64,000 bases of DNA, from the NCBI GenBank assembly GCA_021396245.1, contig WNYE01000022.1, positions 186,001 to 250,000 on the forward strand, read 5' to 3'. The notes beneath the pieces are model-generated. The model had not been told where the DNA came from. It was given only the letters and a program-made list of their open reading frames with translations, and did not search any database. Shown in pieces: positions 1-11,361 of the stretch. Numbering within the stretch: position 1 is the stretch's first letter; each line of letters opens with the position of its first letter. The position numbers and the translations under genes are program-made. The DNA is from Sporothrix humicola (lineage: Eukaryota > Ascomycota > Sordariomycetes > Ophiostomatales > Ophiostomataceae).

Positions 1-3000
1 TTCTCCATACCCTGCTTGACCCAAGCCAGTTTCTCGAGGACCCAACAAACTACAACTTCTGCCGCCTCCGAGCCTTTGTTTCTTTGCTCCTGGAGATCGA
101 GCCGTCCATGTTGTTGGAGTTTGATAAGAACAGACGAACACCGCTGCACAGTCTCATTTTTTCTGCATCAGAAGAAGACGAGGCTGTCTCGACAAAGGCG
201 CTGAACCCGACCAAGGAGGCCATCATCACATTCATGTGCACAAAAGACGGGTTTGACCGGAGTTTCAGCAAGCTGGCGAAGCAAAGCAAACATTTGAGAA
301 TGGACAGGCAAAACGGACAATCGCGACAGCTGGACATGCGCCAACGGTCAGCACCTATACCATCGTACCAGATGGACAGCGATACGGACAGCGTGGATGA
401 GCGAGCGATAGACACTTGCGCTGTGTTTGGTGGAGCCTGTGCCGGACTGGATCACAACGGCATGCTCTGTTGCATTCGTGACTGTGGCATGGCGATGACA
501 GCAGCTCTGGAATCGCTTCAAGAGCTCGCTAGCCTGGACAGTGGCCTTCAGTTCCATGCCGTCCATGCTGCCATCGAGGAGAGTATTGCGTTCCCTCCCT
601 CGGTTGTTGATGCGTTGAGTCCTTGCTTCGATATCGCCGACAGCTTTGGCCGGACATGTCTACATCTGGCCGTCAGCATGCCGTTTACAAACACCAAGAT
701 TGAATGGGCCAGGAGTCTTGCCCGCATGTGCCCGCGGCTCCTTGCCGAGTCGAGCGAGGTCTATTTCACAGACAGCAAAAAGAAAAAGGTCACGCCACTC
801 CAATATTTGGCAGAACAGCGGCTGTTGGATCCAATGCCACGGCAAAGAAGAATCAAAGTCCAGAGCTATCGATTTGGACAGGACGAGACAACGGCAATAC
901 TTGATGTTCCGGCTTTGACAGCGACTATGGATGCCAAGCTGGCTGCCCTTGAAGATGACCTCAAACTGCACTGTCTGGATGCATTTGACGACTCTGAGCT
1001 TTGCCGCGGTTTTATGTACACAGAGACCAACGGTTCGTCGTATCCCCAACTATCAATGGCCACATTGAATGACATCTAGCTGACTTCACCCGTTCAATTA
1101 ATAGAAAAGGAAATTGATTTCCCATTGAAAGACATGACAATCTCCAAAAAGACACTTGACAGTCTTTGCCAGCACTTTCGGCCTGATCGACAGCTTAAGA
1201 GCGTTTCTATCGAGAATGTGCAGATCGAGTGGGATGAGAACAGCAAACCGTATCAAGACTCCCAAGATTGGGGCTGTGCGGGAAACTCTGACCTGTACCT
1301 TGTCTTTAACTGGTTGAAGCAGACACAGTGTGTCAGGAAAGTCTTTCAAGTCTCCGTGAACGACTTTGATGACCACACTTCGGGGGGTGTTTGGAGAAGG
1401 CATAGCGACAAAGCAATCGTCGAGTGCCTAAAGGGCCTTGATGTCGAAACATGGGACTGGCAGCGTCCTGATATCCCATGCTCGGCCATAGAGGAGGCTG
1501 CCGGCGACTCGGTAAAGACACTCTACCTGTACAGCAGCGGTCTAGACGCGGTTTTGGAAAGCTGGGCATCCCCTGGGGGTCTGCCACGACTGAAGAAACT
1601 TGAGCGAGTCTATCTATGCGCCGGCCAAGGCCTAGAGTCACGGGAACATGCCAAAAAGTCGGCTATGAACTTCAAGGCGACCATTGAAAAGAACTACCTA
1701 CAGGTAAACGGAAGAAGCCTCGAGGCTGTGGAGTTTGCCTTGCTCCAGACGCCCGACCAGCGCGCCTTGGACGAGAGAAACAGCACAGCCAGCGCGAACG
1801 AGCACGAAACGTATGTGCCGCCTTCCACGTTTGATATTGATTGGAGAAGCATCTCTGACAGGTGTTGTATTACAGAAACGAATGGCTTCACAGCATGGAC
1901 CAATTCGCTGCTTTCATGGACCAAATTGGAAAGGTATGTCTGACCATTGTGCCTTTTCGGGCCGAGAAGCGGCACGAACTGTATTGTCGTGGAACGTAAA
2001 TAGCTGACTGTCAAACAACAGGGCGACTCAAAGGTGCCAATCAAGGTGGCCCTTATCGATGACGGTGTCAAGTCTAGCTACCGTGGACTGGATGACAACA
2101 TTCTTTGTGGCCAGTCGTGGCCAACACCGAGAACGACACAATCAAAGAGCAGAGTGCCTCGTGTTGTTACAACGCCAAAGTACAACAGTTCACAGACTGG
2201 CCATGGAACCATCATGGCTTGGTACATTCGCCGTATGTGTCCAAGGGTCAAACTGTGTGTTGCCAAGCTTGACCCAGTCGTCCCAGGATTGCCGACGGTC
2301 GAGGACAAGGTGACGTTTACTGTTGAATCTGTCATAAAGGTACGTTGCACTGTTTTATGCCGTATTTATGTTTGTGTTTGTGTTTTGATTTTCAATCTAT
2401 TTCTATTCTCAGCGTGTGTGCTAACAGAACAGGCCATCCGATGGGCAATTGCGAAGAAGGTCGACATAATATCTATGAGCTGGGCCATTGACGACAATGT
2501 GCCATCAGAAATTAAAAAGTCTCTTAGTCAGGCTATCCGCGCGGCCATTGACGCCAATATCTTGATTTTCTGTGCCAACCCTGACAAAGGCGCCGAATAC
2601 GCCAACAACCTCACCTACCCGTACCACCTCGAAAAAGAGCGCATCTTCTGCATCGGCGCCGCAGGACGCAACGGCAAGCGCTGGGACTGGATTGACTCCA
2701 GGGACAAATCGTGCACCTACCTATTGCCTGGTGTTGATCTTGATATTCACATGGAGACAAAGCAACCTGTGCTCCCGGTCATTGCTCAGCCGACTCCTTT
2801 AATCACAACCGAGAGCCCACTAGTTGGCCGCCCTCTACGCGAACGGAGCAAGCAGAGTGGAAGCTCTCTTGCCTGTGCTCTGGCATCCGGGCTGGCCGCA
2901 ATGATATTGCACTCTTGCCGAGTGAGCGGAGCCGACTACAAGCAGATCGACTACCTGAGGACATACGACGGGATGAAGAGTGCACTCGACAGCCTATATC

Positions 3001-3227
3001 CCGACGGAGGTGCCGCAGCTTTGGCGACTGGAGAAGGCCAATGGCTACCCGTCTCATCATTGCCATCTGGGAGGAGCTATGCACATATCAGCTCGACAGA
3101 CAAGAAGATGCAAGTGTTGGAGGACATGAAGTACAGGTTTCTGGAGAACATGCCAGACGATTATATTACTTCGGTGCCGTCAAACGGCCGAGTAACGAGG
3201 ACACCAACAATGAATTTCAACAGTTAG
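1..3227 (+). CDS. Intracellular subtilisin-like (S8) protease with ankyrin-like N-terminal region, 5' end outside window
   Basis: The reading frame is already open at the left edge, so the start lies outside. Exons by splice signals and frame: <1-1032, 1105-1810, 1876-1933, 2022-2339 and 2433-3227 (about 968 visible residues). Two ankyrin-like stretches with the RTPLH / RTCLHLA pattern sit near visible residues 38 and 213. The C-terminal third is a subtilase: Asp in LIDDGV (about 611), His in GHGT (about 659), Ser in SGSSLA (about 849), and an Asn in the FCANP segment suited to the oxyanion hole. All three catalytic residues are present, so it is probably active. The visible part shows no signal peptide or membrane segment, in keeping with the cytoplasmic subtilases of filamentous fungi that carry repeat regions. 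The biological role is unknown; a part in non-self recognition is speculation. The S8 call is firm; the first intron (1033-1104) rests on a frame-preserving GT-AG pair that removes an in-frame TAG at 1077. Confidence 0.85.
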
Positions 3228-3817
3228 GGAAGTTCGCCAGCCTAGAAAGTGGCGCCAGTCAATTTACGAGCTACCACACACCGTGCGACGTACATCCAGT
3301 CTGATATATTCTCGCCCAATGCGCACAATAGCCCCCACATGAAAATAAGAGCCTCTTGAAAAGGTCCCAAGCTACCCCAAAAATGTTTGGTATCTGGAGA
3401 ACTTTTTTTTTGGGATGCACATGCAGGATGGCGGCTGAAGCAAGCCGTGAATTGGGGGTGTGCTGCGCCTTCTTCGCCCAGTGGACCCTTTCAGTGAGAG
3501 GATCGGCACCCCTGGAAGCGCCAAATCCAAGACAAACCAGTCGAGTGCGGACCGACCCCTCACAAGCTCCGACCCTTACAGGCCTTGTTTTCGCCAAGCG
3601 CCAGCTGAGCCTCCACCAAAGATGCTCAAGATGCTATGCAGTGTAAGGAAACACTTTGATGGCCGACCTCTTTAAAAACGGCTGTTCCCGACCTCATTTT
3701 GCGACTGAGAGCATAATCAAACAAACAGCATATGATCAGATCAAAACGTTTCGAAATAATATAACTTGATTGGATTCTAAACAACATACATCGGACAACG
3801 CACGCATAAAAATCGAC
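3228..3817. other. Intergenic, 590 bp
   Basis: This stretch holds the 3' flank of the subtilase gene and the upstream region of the next gene. A 96-codon open frame at 3356-3646 looks like chance: it has Cys/Arg-rich composition and no recognisable domain. I see no other structure. Confidence 0.5.
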
Positions 3818-5209
3818 ATGGAGGAAACCGGGCGAGACAATGACGTCGTCGTGTTCAAACTTGTCGACGCCCTAAATGGGACCGATCCGACGGTCGCGAC
3901 AACCGAGCTTAAGACGAAATTCCAACTCAGAGGCACATCTCTGGGCGGCCAGACGGCCAATGCAGGAGGCCTTGTTGTGGACGAGGATATCGGCGTGGAT
4001 ACGCTGACGGTCCAGTGCATTGTCGAAGCCGTTGTGCACGGCACGTTGACGGCCGATCAGTACTCTGAGCCGGCGTCGCTGTTTGTTTTCCAGTTTGCCT
4101 TTTGCCCGCGCAGCCGCAGCCGCCGTTTCCGCGATGTCGCCATTACACTGACTTTTACGGCGGGCACCGAGCTGGTGATCCAGCCTGAAAACCGCTGGAA
4201 GACGGGCACGACAACAATCGACCGCCAGCGCAGCCACACAATCAGTCCATCACTAGAGGGTGCCGTGGGCCCCGCGACGGGAACGCTGTCGTACCAGTGG
4301 CAGCAAACGGACTCGCGCAAGATCGAAGACCACGTGTGGATCGAAGGCGTCGTCAAGGCGCTAGGCCAGCGGCCCGATGGGAGGCGAGTTGCGGACAGTG
4401 CCGTCTGGGAGTTACACGAAAACCACCAAACCAGCAGCGGCGTGCCAAGCTTTTTCCGAACGGCGGTTCTCCTAAAGCGCGAGAGTGCGCAGCGCGACAA
4501 GTCGTTCCAGGCATTGCTTTCCATTACGGGCGATGTGCACACCCATCCCAGCGACTGGGCCAAGATTCGCGGCCTCAAGAACGACAACGGCCCGGGCAGC
4601 AGCCCCAAACCGGCCCCACACAGACTGCGCAAAGGCGGCGCGGCGCACGAGGTCGACCCGCAGGACAAGGACACTGTCCCGATGACTGCTGCCCAGATCC
4701 CGCTCTATTTCGATCCCACGCTTCCCGACAGAAACCCGCTGGGAATCGACAAGACAAAGCTGCAGAGCGTCGACCTCGCCCAGTACAAAGGCCTTGTCCA
4801 TGTGCGCAGCTGGACCGAGAGTTCAGAGGAGACTGCACAGTCCCTGTCCCTGAATGGCTCTGCCGCCGTGCCATTGCAGCCTCCAGCACAACCCCCGGCA
4901 GCACCGGTGGTTCCCGTCAACAACCCGATACTGAATGCCCAGCCAAACCTTCCGCGCGAGACGGCTACACCTGGTCTGCTAGATCTTCCTCCTGTCGCGA
5001 CCATCAGCGAACCACCACAGATTTCAGACCACACCACCGTCGGCCAGCTGGATGCGAGGCTGGCCGAGCTGGCAACCGAGCTAGCGCTCATTGACGAAGA
5101 GGCACGGTATATGCGCCGCATGATCGAGTTGGTGGCCGAGAAGCGGCGATTAGTCAAGGAGACACACGCTCTGGCCGCCCTTCGCAATAGTGCCCTTGAG
5201 ACTGACTGA
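3818..5209 (+). CDS. Uncharacterised protein with C-terminal coiled coil
   Basis: A single 463-codon exon from ATG 3818; an upstream TTG at 3770 in the same frame is not a credible start. I do not recognise the family. The N-terminal half (residues 1-150) has alternating hydrophobic beta-like segments. A middle block around residues 185-260 has a conserved look, with SAVWELHEN and FFRTAVLLKR segments. Residues 330-410 are Pro/Ala-rich and probably disordered. The last 50 residues, from QLDARLAELATELALIDEEA onward, form a clear heptad-type coiled coil. No signal peptide or membrane segment is seen. It lies 590 bp downstream of the subtilase on the same strand. Codon use matches its neighbours and the frame is uninterrupted for 1.4 kb, so I take it as a real gene of unknown function. 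Confidence 0.7.
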   Translation: MEETGRDNDVVVFKLVDALNGTDPTVATTELKTKFQLRGTSLGGQTANAGGLVVDEDIGVDTLTVQCIVEAVVHGTLTADQYSEPASLFVFQFAFCPRSRSRRFRDVAITLTFTAGTELVIQPENRWKTGTTTIDRQRSHTISPSLEGAVGPATGTLSYQWQQTDSRKIEDHVWIEGVVKALGQRPDGRRVADSAVWELHENHQTSSGVPSFFRTAVLLKRESAQRDKSFQALLSITGDVHTHPSDWAKIRGLKNDNGPGSSPKPAPHRLRKGGAAHEVDPQDKDTVPMTAAQIPLYFDPTLPDRNPLGIDKTKLQSVDLAQYKGLVHVRSWTESSEETAQSLSLNGSAAVPLQPPAQPPAAPVVPVNNPILNAQPNLPRETATPGLLDLPPVATISEPPQISDHTTVGQLDARLAELATELALIDEEARYMRRMIELVAEKRRLVKETHALAALRNSALETD

Positions 5210-5662
5210 AATGCGGTGATATCGATTGGATAGTAAATGTTGTTAGATATCGTTCTATTTATATTCCCCATATACGCTCTTGATTCTTGTCTACGTCTTG
5301 TTGTTCCTTGGATAGCAGATAGCATGTATGTTTCTTTAATGATTTGATTAATGGTATAATATATGATCAATGCATTTCCCTGTCTGCGACGTTTGCAGCG
5401 TCAATTTTGGAATAAACCACCGTCCTGCCCAGAGCCCCTTATCCAATTTGATATATTTTGGCCCTTGATCCCCTTGGAACCGTCAAGCGAAAGAGGCGAA
5501 AGTGAGAAAAGATTAATAAGAAACTAGGCGTACGTGCCGAGTATCGTCGAAAGAATGAACAAAAAAGGTCAACAGGAAAAGAACGCAAAGAGGCCCTTTC
5601 AGTCTAGAAATGGAAACTCGGACCTAGAGTTTGCTTAGGCCTGGCCGTTTGTTGCGGCTGGC
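5210..5662. other. Convergent 3' intergenic region, 453 bp
   Basis: The 3' ends of the unknown gene (+) and the aldehyde dehydrogenase gene (-) meet here. The sequence is AT-richer than its flanks, as expected for two 3' UTRs. I see nothing else. Confidence 0.5.
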
Positions 5663-7406
5663 TTAGCCTCTTAGAGACCGGATATATGTCAACAACCCCA
5701 GACGATCACGGAGCGTAAAGGCGGCAACAAGCACAACAAACCACCGGAAGAACGCACCTTGGGCGTTGCGGCCGCCGAGGCCAAACAAGAGGCGCACCCA
5801 GTAGCCCAGGCCCGTGTTGACATTGCCATTGCGGTCAAAGTTGGGCTTGGCTGCCAGGAAATCAACCATGCGCCGCTGGCTCCAGTCGTACGGCATGTAG
5901 CGCACGCGCAGCAGACCTTCCATCCACTTGGGCGTCTCAGCGACGGTGCGGCGGTGCGTGAACACCTCAAACGACGCGCGGCCGCGGTAGGAGCCGGTGC
6001 CCGAGTGGCCGACACCGCCAAAGCTCACAGTGCTGGGCGTGCCGTGCATATACGAGTCGTTGAGCGTCGCGCCGCCCGAGTTGACCTCGCGCAGGACTAA
6101 ATGTGCCGTGTGTCAGTCAAAGTTACAGCTATCATCACAGGTGAATTATTGGTCGTTTGTCTCTCCTGGGAAACTTACCCTGCTGGTTCTCGGCCTTGCT
6201 GCCAAAGCTGTACAGGGACAGCGGCGTCGGGTCGACCTGGTTGGCGATGTGGATGGCCTTGGGGAGCGAGTCGACGGCCAGGATACTGAAGATGGGGCCA
6301 AAGCTCTCCTGCTGGATCATGGGATCATCCAGAGAGTCCACGAGCACGGCGGTCGGCTCCATGAACAGCGTCTTCTCGTCCATCTCGCCGCCAAGGACAA
6401 TCTTGCCCTTGGTCTCGTCAAGCATCTTCTTGAGACGTGCAAAGTGGCGCTCGTTGGCAATGTGGGCAAGCTCGCTGTTACGTGCGCCGTTGGGGAATGT
6501 CTTCTTGTGCGCATCCTTGAGGCCCTGGATGAAGACGTCCACCTTGCTGCGGTCAACCATGATGTAGTTGGCCGACATGCAGACCTGGCCAGCGCCCAGA
6601 GTCTTGCCCCACAGCAGACGCCGCGCCGCCAGAGCAATGTCGGCGTTGGAGGTCACAAATGCTGGGTTGCGGCCGCCCAGCTCGAGCGTCACGGGCGTCA
6701 GCGTCTGCGCAGCCTTGGTAGCGACAATGCGGGCCACATTCCGGCCGCCTGTGTAGAAGATCTTGCCCCAGCCGCGCTCCTCGCCGTCGATCTCGCCCAG
6801 CTCGCCGGGATCGCGGAAGTCCAGCAGCGCCGTGGTCTCGGGCACAGCGCCGTTGACGACCGAGTATGCGTCGGGGTCGAGCGTCGCCTCAATCAGCTCC
6901 TTGATGACCATGGCGACGTTAGGCGCAACCTCTGACGGTTTGACAACAGCCGTGCAGCCAGCAGCAATGGCGCCGACCAGCGGGCACAGCAGCAGGTTGA
7001 CGGGGTAGTTGTAGGCACCAATGATCAGCACGGCACCCAGGGGCTCCTTGCGCGTGCGCAAGCCGGCGGCCATGAACGTTATCGGGATATCAGGCGAGCC
7101 AATCTTCTCGTCAGCAACCAGCTTGTCGAGCTGCGACAGCAAAAAGAGACAGTCATTCTTGACAAAGTCGATTTCGCTCATCAAGGACTCGAAGGGCGAC
7201 TTGTTGAGGTCACGGCGAAGAGCCTCGCTGAGCTGGGGCGTGTAATCAACCATCGCCCAGTAGAGCTTCCGAAGCTGCACCTTGCGGTATTCGATGTCCT
7301 TGGTGCGGTTGGTGCGAAAGGTCGCGGCGACGCGGTTGCACTTGACCGACACGGTCTTGAGGTCCGTGGCCTCAAAAGGCGCAATCTCAATGCTCTTTGC
7401 GGCCAT
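5663..7406 (-). CDS. HFD1: Aldehyde dehydrogenase, class 3 / fatty-aldehyde type, C-terminally membrane-anchored
   Basis: Two exons on the minus strand, 7406-6179 and 6096-5663, joined by a GTAAGT...TAG intron in phase 1 (553 residues). The catalytic pair is visible: Glu242 in LELGGRN and Cys276 in GQVCM, 34 residues apart as is usual in the superfamily. The C-terminal exon carries the class 3 VSFGGVGHSGTG motif. The protein ends in a hydrophobic helix (about residues 525-545) followed by a short basic tail, which fits a tail-anchored fatty-aldehyde dehydrogenase like yeast Hfd1 or human ALDH3A2. These oxidise long-chain aldehydes from sphingolipid and lipid breakdown to fatty acids at ER, mitochondrial outer or lipid-droplet membranes. 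It is convergent with the unknown gene to its left. Orthology to Hfd1 is inferred from architecture. Confidence 0.9.
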
Positions 7407-8621
7407 GCTGACAATGCGAGCGATTCGTGCAGCACTTGATATTTTGAGAAATGAGAAAATGTTGTTTTCAGGTGGTAGAAATTGCCTTTTTGGAGTGTTA
7501 ATGGCGCTAGGCGTCCTAAAGGATCAAAAGGCTTCCCGAGATTGAATGCTGACGGGGCGCTGCAGGGAATCGACGCAGGTGAGATTTTGTTTGCGGCGTG
7601 CTGGGGTTTGGATGGAGATGTGTGAATCAAACCGGCGATTGGGTTTGGTAAGATTCTGGGATGAGAAAAGAACGAAAACAAGTCTAGGGGGGGGTTTCAG
7701 GACAAAATGAGGGAGCAGAATGGACGAGAGAGGAAAGAGGCGAGAGGCAAAGACAGAGATATACGGATCCTCCTAAGAATAAATGAACAATGCTGGGTTG
7801 CTCCTACCCCACACGCCGTTGAGATGGCAGTTACGGAGTATTCACAGGCTGCCGAGGCACACGCTAGAAGGGGAAAGGGCGCATGAAATCTGGCTAGCTC
7901 TTTCTCTTTCCCCCAGTTTCTGGTCCAGAAAGTCGGGGTAATAAGGAAGGGGCGACCGCACCTGCTTTTTATCAAGAACCTTGGAGGGCATCGGACAAAA
8001 GTGTACAAACGATCATTTACTAAGTATGTGAGGAAGGATGCGGGATGTGCAGGATAAAGGAAAGACGAAGAGGGGAAGCGGCGGAGGCCACGACGATGGG
8101 GGAGGTACGACTGGCGCGCCAACACCGATCACTCCACCACAGCTAGCCCAGACACCCAAAGACATCGCGACTAGATAAAGCCGGGGACACAAGCTTAGCA
8201 ATGTCGCAAGTTCGGCCTAGTACAGAGTACGACATAGTTGCAGCCCCGTTACGAAACGGCATTCCATTGGACAGGTCTGGAAGCGTCAAAAACAGTGAGC
8301 TTGGGAATCATGGGCTCTAAGGACGAACTGCTTTTCTCTTCATTTCTTTCTCTTCTTTTATTTCTCTTCTTTTATTTTACGAAAAGACGCCTGAAATAAA
8401 AAAGAAAGGGAACGGGGCTTCTCCCCACATTCAGGCCGAATAAGATGCAAAGAATGGAAATAAATGTTATGATATTCGTACAGCTAGCACCGATTTGTAC
8501 CCATCCAACCCAAGGTGCATATTTACATCTAGAACTCGTCTAATCATTTGCCAGCCCTATTTTCCGCCCATTTTGTCTCCCGACCGCGAAATAGTCTTGT
8601 CTCATCTGGCGTTTGTGGCTT
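7407..8621. other. Intergenic, 1.2 kb
   Basis: This is the upstream region of the aldehyde dehydrogenase gene and the 3' flank of the mS35 gene, both on the minus strand. It contains one TACGGAGTA motif (7832-7840). Open frames such as 7697-8125 are low-complexity and not gene-like. Confidence 0.5.
7832..7840 (+). promoter_or_regulatory. TACGGAGTA motif, copy 1
   Basis: One of three exact copies in the window, 426 bases upstream of the aldehyde dehydrogenase start. Confidence 0.4.
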
Positions 8622-9884
8622 TTACCTGGCACCAGGGCGCGCAAGTTCGTGAATCTTGGTGTCTAGGGCCCGGCGAGCGTCAACGCTACGAGCTTGTTCA
8701 ATGCGCTTGTTGCCATCAACAATTGTGCCCTCAGCGACCATCTTCTGGTCCAGCTTGAAGGACTCGGCGCGGTATTTAAGCAGCTCCTGCTGGCGCTCGG
8801 GCGTCAGCCTCCAGCTATAAGGGAACTTGGGCTTGTACTTGAACTTGTGGTGGCGGGTGTCGAGCGGGATGTCCTCGAAAGTATCTGTCGGGTCCTGTAA
8901 GAAGAAAGGGGAAAGAGACAGGTTAGCAACGTTGCGATACCACAAAAGGAAATTCAACATGTCCAAAGCCCAGATGAACCTACCTTCGCCTCAGCGATCA
9001 GCCTGTTGACCAGGTCGCCCAGATAGCGCTTGTTCTGCGCCTGGTGCTCGTACATCTCGCAGCTAATGCGCACAATGTCCTTCTCGGGGTTGTAGCGCAC
9101 GCCAGCCAGTTTCCTGAGCTTGTCGCGTTGCACATCCGTTAATTCTTTGATATCTTGCGGCGAGAACTCGACCACGACCTTCTTCTCAGCCGGGTGAAGC
9201 TCGCCCATGTACGAGGTGTAGCGGAAGCGCAGGATTTGGTTCTTGGTTGGGGGCTTAAATGGCTTTGCAAACTCTGCAAAACGAGGTTAGCAGGTCAGAA
9301 AATAAGGGGGAAGATAGAGGAGCTGAGGAACAGAACGTACTCGCCAAAAGCGGCATCTCCCAAGCAATGATGCGAGCCAGATGGCGCATATCGCGGATGT
9401 CTTCGAGCTTGCCGTGGGCCAGGCTCGTCATTTCGTCTCCCAGATACTCGTCTTCAGGGCGCTCTTCCATAACCATGTCCGGCTCCAGCTCGCCGTCGCT
9501 CCAGAACTGGTCTTGCACTCTCTTTTCGGGTTTCGAGGCCGTTCTGAATTCTTCCAAAATGTCATGCTCGCCCGCTTCAAACTTCTTGATTTCCGAGGGG
9601 CTGAGTCCCGATTCGCGTAAAAATTCCCTCTGTTGTGCGGCCGTGGCCTTCTTCTCTGCGCTGATACCAGCCCGGGGCGAGCTAGAAAAGTATCGTATCC
9701 GAGCCGCGGGGGCCGCTGCGGCTGCCGGTGCTCCTGCTACCCGTCTGGCTAAGGAGGCGGAGGGGGGTGTGGAAATGGAGCGGGTGGTCGTCGAAAGCAC
9801 CGAGGATGATGTCGACTTTGCCGCGGTGGCCACACAGCACCGGCGCGCGCCGAGCTGCATGAGCCGGGTGGAGGAGCTCGCCAT
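8622..9884 (-). CDS. RSM24: Mitochondrial small ribosomal subunit protein mS35
   Basis: Three exons on the minus strand: 9884-9341, 9273-8984 and 8894-8622 (368 residues). The introns have GTACGT, GTAGGT donors and CAG acceptors, and all junctions keep frame. The first 70 residues are rich in Arg, Ser and Ala with almost no acids, a typical mitochondrial presequence. The core carries the mS35 hallmark RYTSYMGELHPAEKKVVVEF followed by a helical segment on assembly-type residues (QRDKLRKLAGVRYNPEKD). Yeast Rsm24 is the counterpart. It is a structural component of the mitochondrial 37S subunit. An upstream in-frame TTG at 9959 would add 25 residues that do not look like a presequence, so ATG 9884 is preferred. 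It is divergent from the ALG13 gene, 506 bp away. Confidence 0.88.
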
Positions 9885-10390
9885 GTTTGTTTCGTCGGGT
9901 CTGGCCAATTGCTCTGAGGGAATTGACTGCCAATTGACAGTGTATCGCAGGGTCGCCAAATGATCGAATGTTCACGATTGTTGCTTTTTCGGCAATACGC
10001 TAGTTTTTTTCTCTCGACAATTGAGCGGGAATTGAGCTAGTCCATTTGTGGAAAGGCCAACTAAATATTATGTAATGCAGCCAGTATTATCTATTCATCC
10101 CAACATGTATTAGCCCCCATTACAGCGCCATAGTGCCTCTAACACCACTGTAAGTTCACGCCACTGAGGCCACCCTGCCAATTGTCGCCAGATCATCCAG
10201 AGCTTCATGATAATTAGACCAGACAAGACGGAACTTACCATTTTCAGCCAAATCTTATGACGTCCAAGAGAGCTTCTTTCTCAATTATACTCACGCACAA
10301 CATCAAAAGTGCCATCACAACCCCTCGCCGTCACTAAACAGTACACACTCGTCCTCACAACATCTCAAATCACACGAAACATCAAACCAC
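9885..10390. other. Divergent promoter region between mS35 and ALG13 genes
   Basis: A 506 bp region shared by two divergent starts. It has an AT-rich centre (about 10050-10120). No clear TATA box or other named motif is seen. Confidence 0.5.
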
Positions 10391-11086
10391 ATGTCCACGA
10401 TGGACAAGAGCCAGGCAGCTCCGACGGATGGACGGCGGTGCTTTGTGACAGTCGGTGCAACGGCCAGCTTCATCAAGCTTCTCCAAGAGGTCCTGGATGC
10501 ACCGTTCCTAGAATGTCTAGGCTCCAGGGGCTTCAGCGAGCTCGTGGTGCAAACCGGCCCCGACCACGAATGGGCGCTCAAACAGATTGAATCTTTGGGC
10601 CAGCAACCTGGAAAAGAGCAAGCCGGAAAGGCGCATCCACGGTGGCCTGCTATCGAAGTTGTGTCCTACACGACAGACATGCCCTCCCTGATGCTGCCCT
10701 GCCGTGGCGAAGGACTGAAGCGGTTACCAGGCGCCATGATTTCCCACGCCGGTTCAGGGTCGATTCTGGACGCAGCTCGGTGCGATGTGCCGCTGATTGT
10801 CGTCGCAAACCCAGACTTGCTCGGGAACCACCAGGCCGAGCTGGCCGATGCAGTCCACGATGCCGGCTGGGCCATACGAGGCGAACTGGGGCATTTGGGG
10901 GACGCCGTGGCACAACTTCAAGAATCCCTAAAGGCAACAGAATCAGAGAGCGTGCCTCCGTTCCAAGAACCACCGTTTCCTACGGCTGAAAGCGAACGCA
11001 GCGGACTGTTTGACTGGGCGGCATTGTATGCAGAGCAAGATCCAGGCACGGCATCGACAGAACCGAATCTTTTGCGATTAGATTGA
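10391..11086 (+). CDS. ALG13: UDP-GlcNAc transferase catalytic subunit Alg13
   Basis: Single exon, 231 residues. The N-terminal segment CFVTVGATASFIKLLQEVLD and the later ISHAGSGSILDA segment match the Alg13 glycosyltransferase half-domain; the latter is the UDP-GlcNAc-binding loop. With its membrane partner Alg14 it adds the second GlcNAc to dolichol-PP-GlcNAc on the cytosolic face of the ER, an early step of N-glycan assembly. No membrane segment is seen, as expected since Alg14 supplies the anchor. Two Met codons (residues 1 and 4) compete as starts; the first is used here. The last 40 residues are a non-conserved acidic/Pro-rich tail. The yeast protein is 202 residues, so length is in range. 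Confidence 0.88.
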   Translation: MSTMDKSQAAPTDGRRCFVTVGATASFIKLLQEVLDAPFLECLGSRGFSELVVQTGPDHEWALKQIESLGQQPGKEQAGKAHPRWPAIEVVSYTTDMPSLMLPCRGEGLKRLPGAMISHAGSGSILDAARCDVPLIVVANPDLLGNHQAELADAVHDAGWAIRGELGHLGDAVAQLQESLKATESESVPPFQEPPFPTAESERSGLFDWAALYAEQDPGTASTEPNLLRLD

Positions 11087-11361
11087 GAGGGTGGGAGAGG
11101 GAACATTCATGTCTTCTTTTTTTGAGTTTTTATTTGTGATGGTCTTTTCAAGCTTTAGGGCGTACACACATACACATATACGGATTTGGCATTTGGGCTC
11201 GTTTATATTAATCAACAGTAGGATACCCTGAGATAGCAAGCAATTACTTGTATTCACTTTCCTTTTTTGCTGTTTCACATCTGGCTCAGTTTGCACTCTA
11301 TTGTAACGCTATATCGCTAATCGTCCGCACTAAGCAAAATACCATCACTCCCGCTCTCCGT

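Noticed and set aside
4297..5094. 265-codon alternative frame inside the coiled-coil gene
   Set aside because: Arg/Gln/Pro-rich shadow of the longer frame that has ordered segments and a coiled coil.
6135..6178. Unspliced C-terminus of the aldehyde dehydrogenase (stop after KFPRRDKRPIIHL)
   Set aside because: A GTAAGT donor and TAG acceptor restore the conserved VSFGGVGHSGTG segment, so the short form is only the retained-intron reading.
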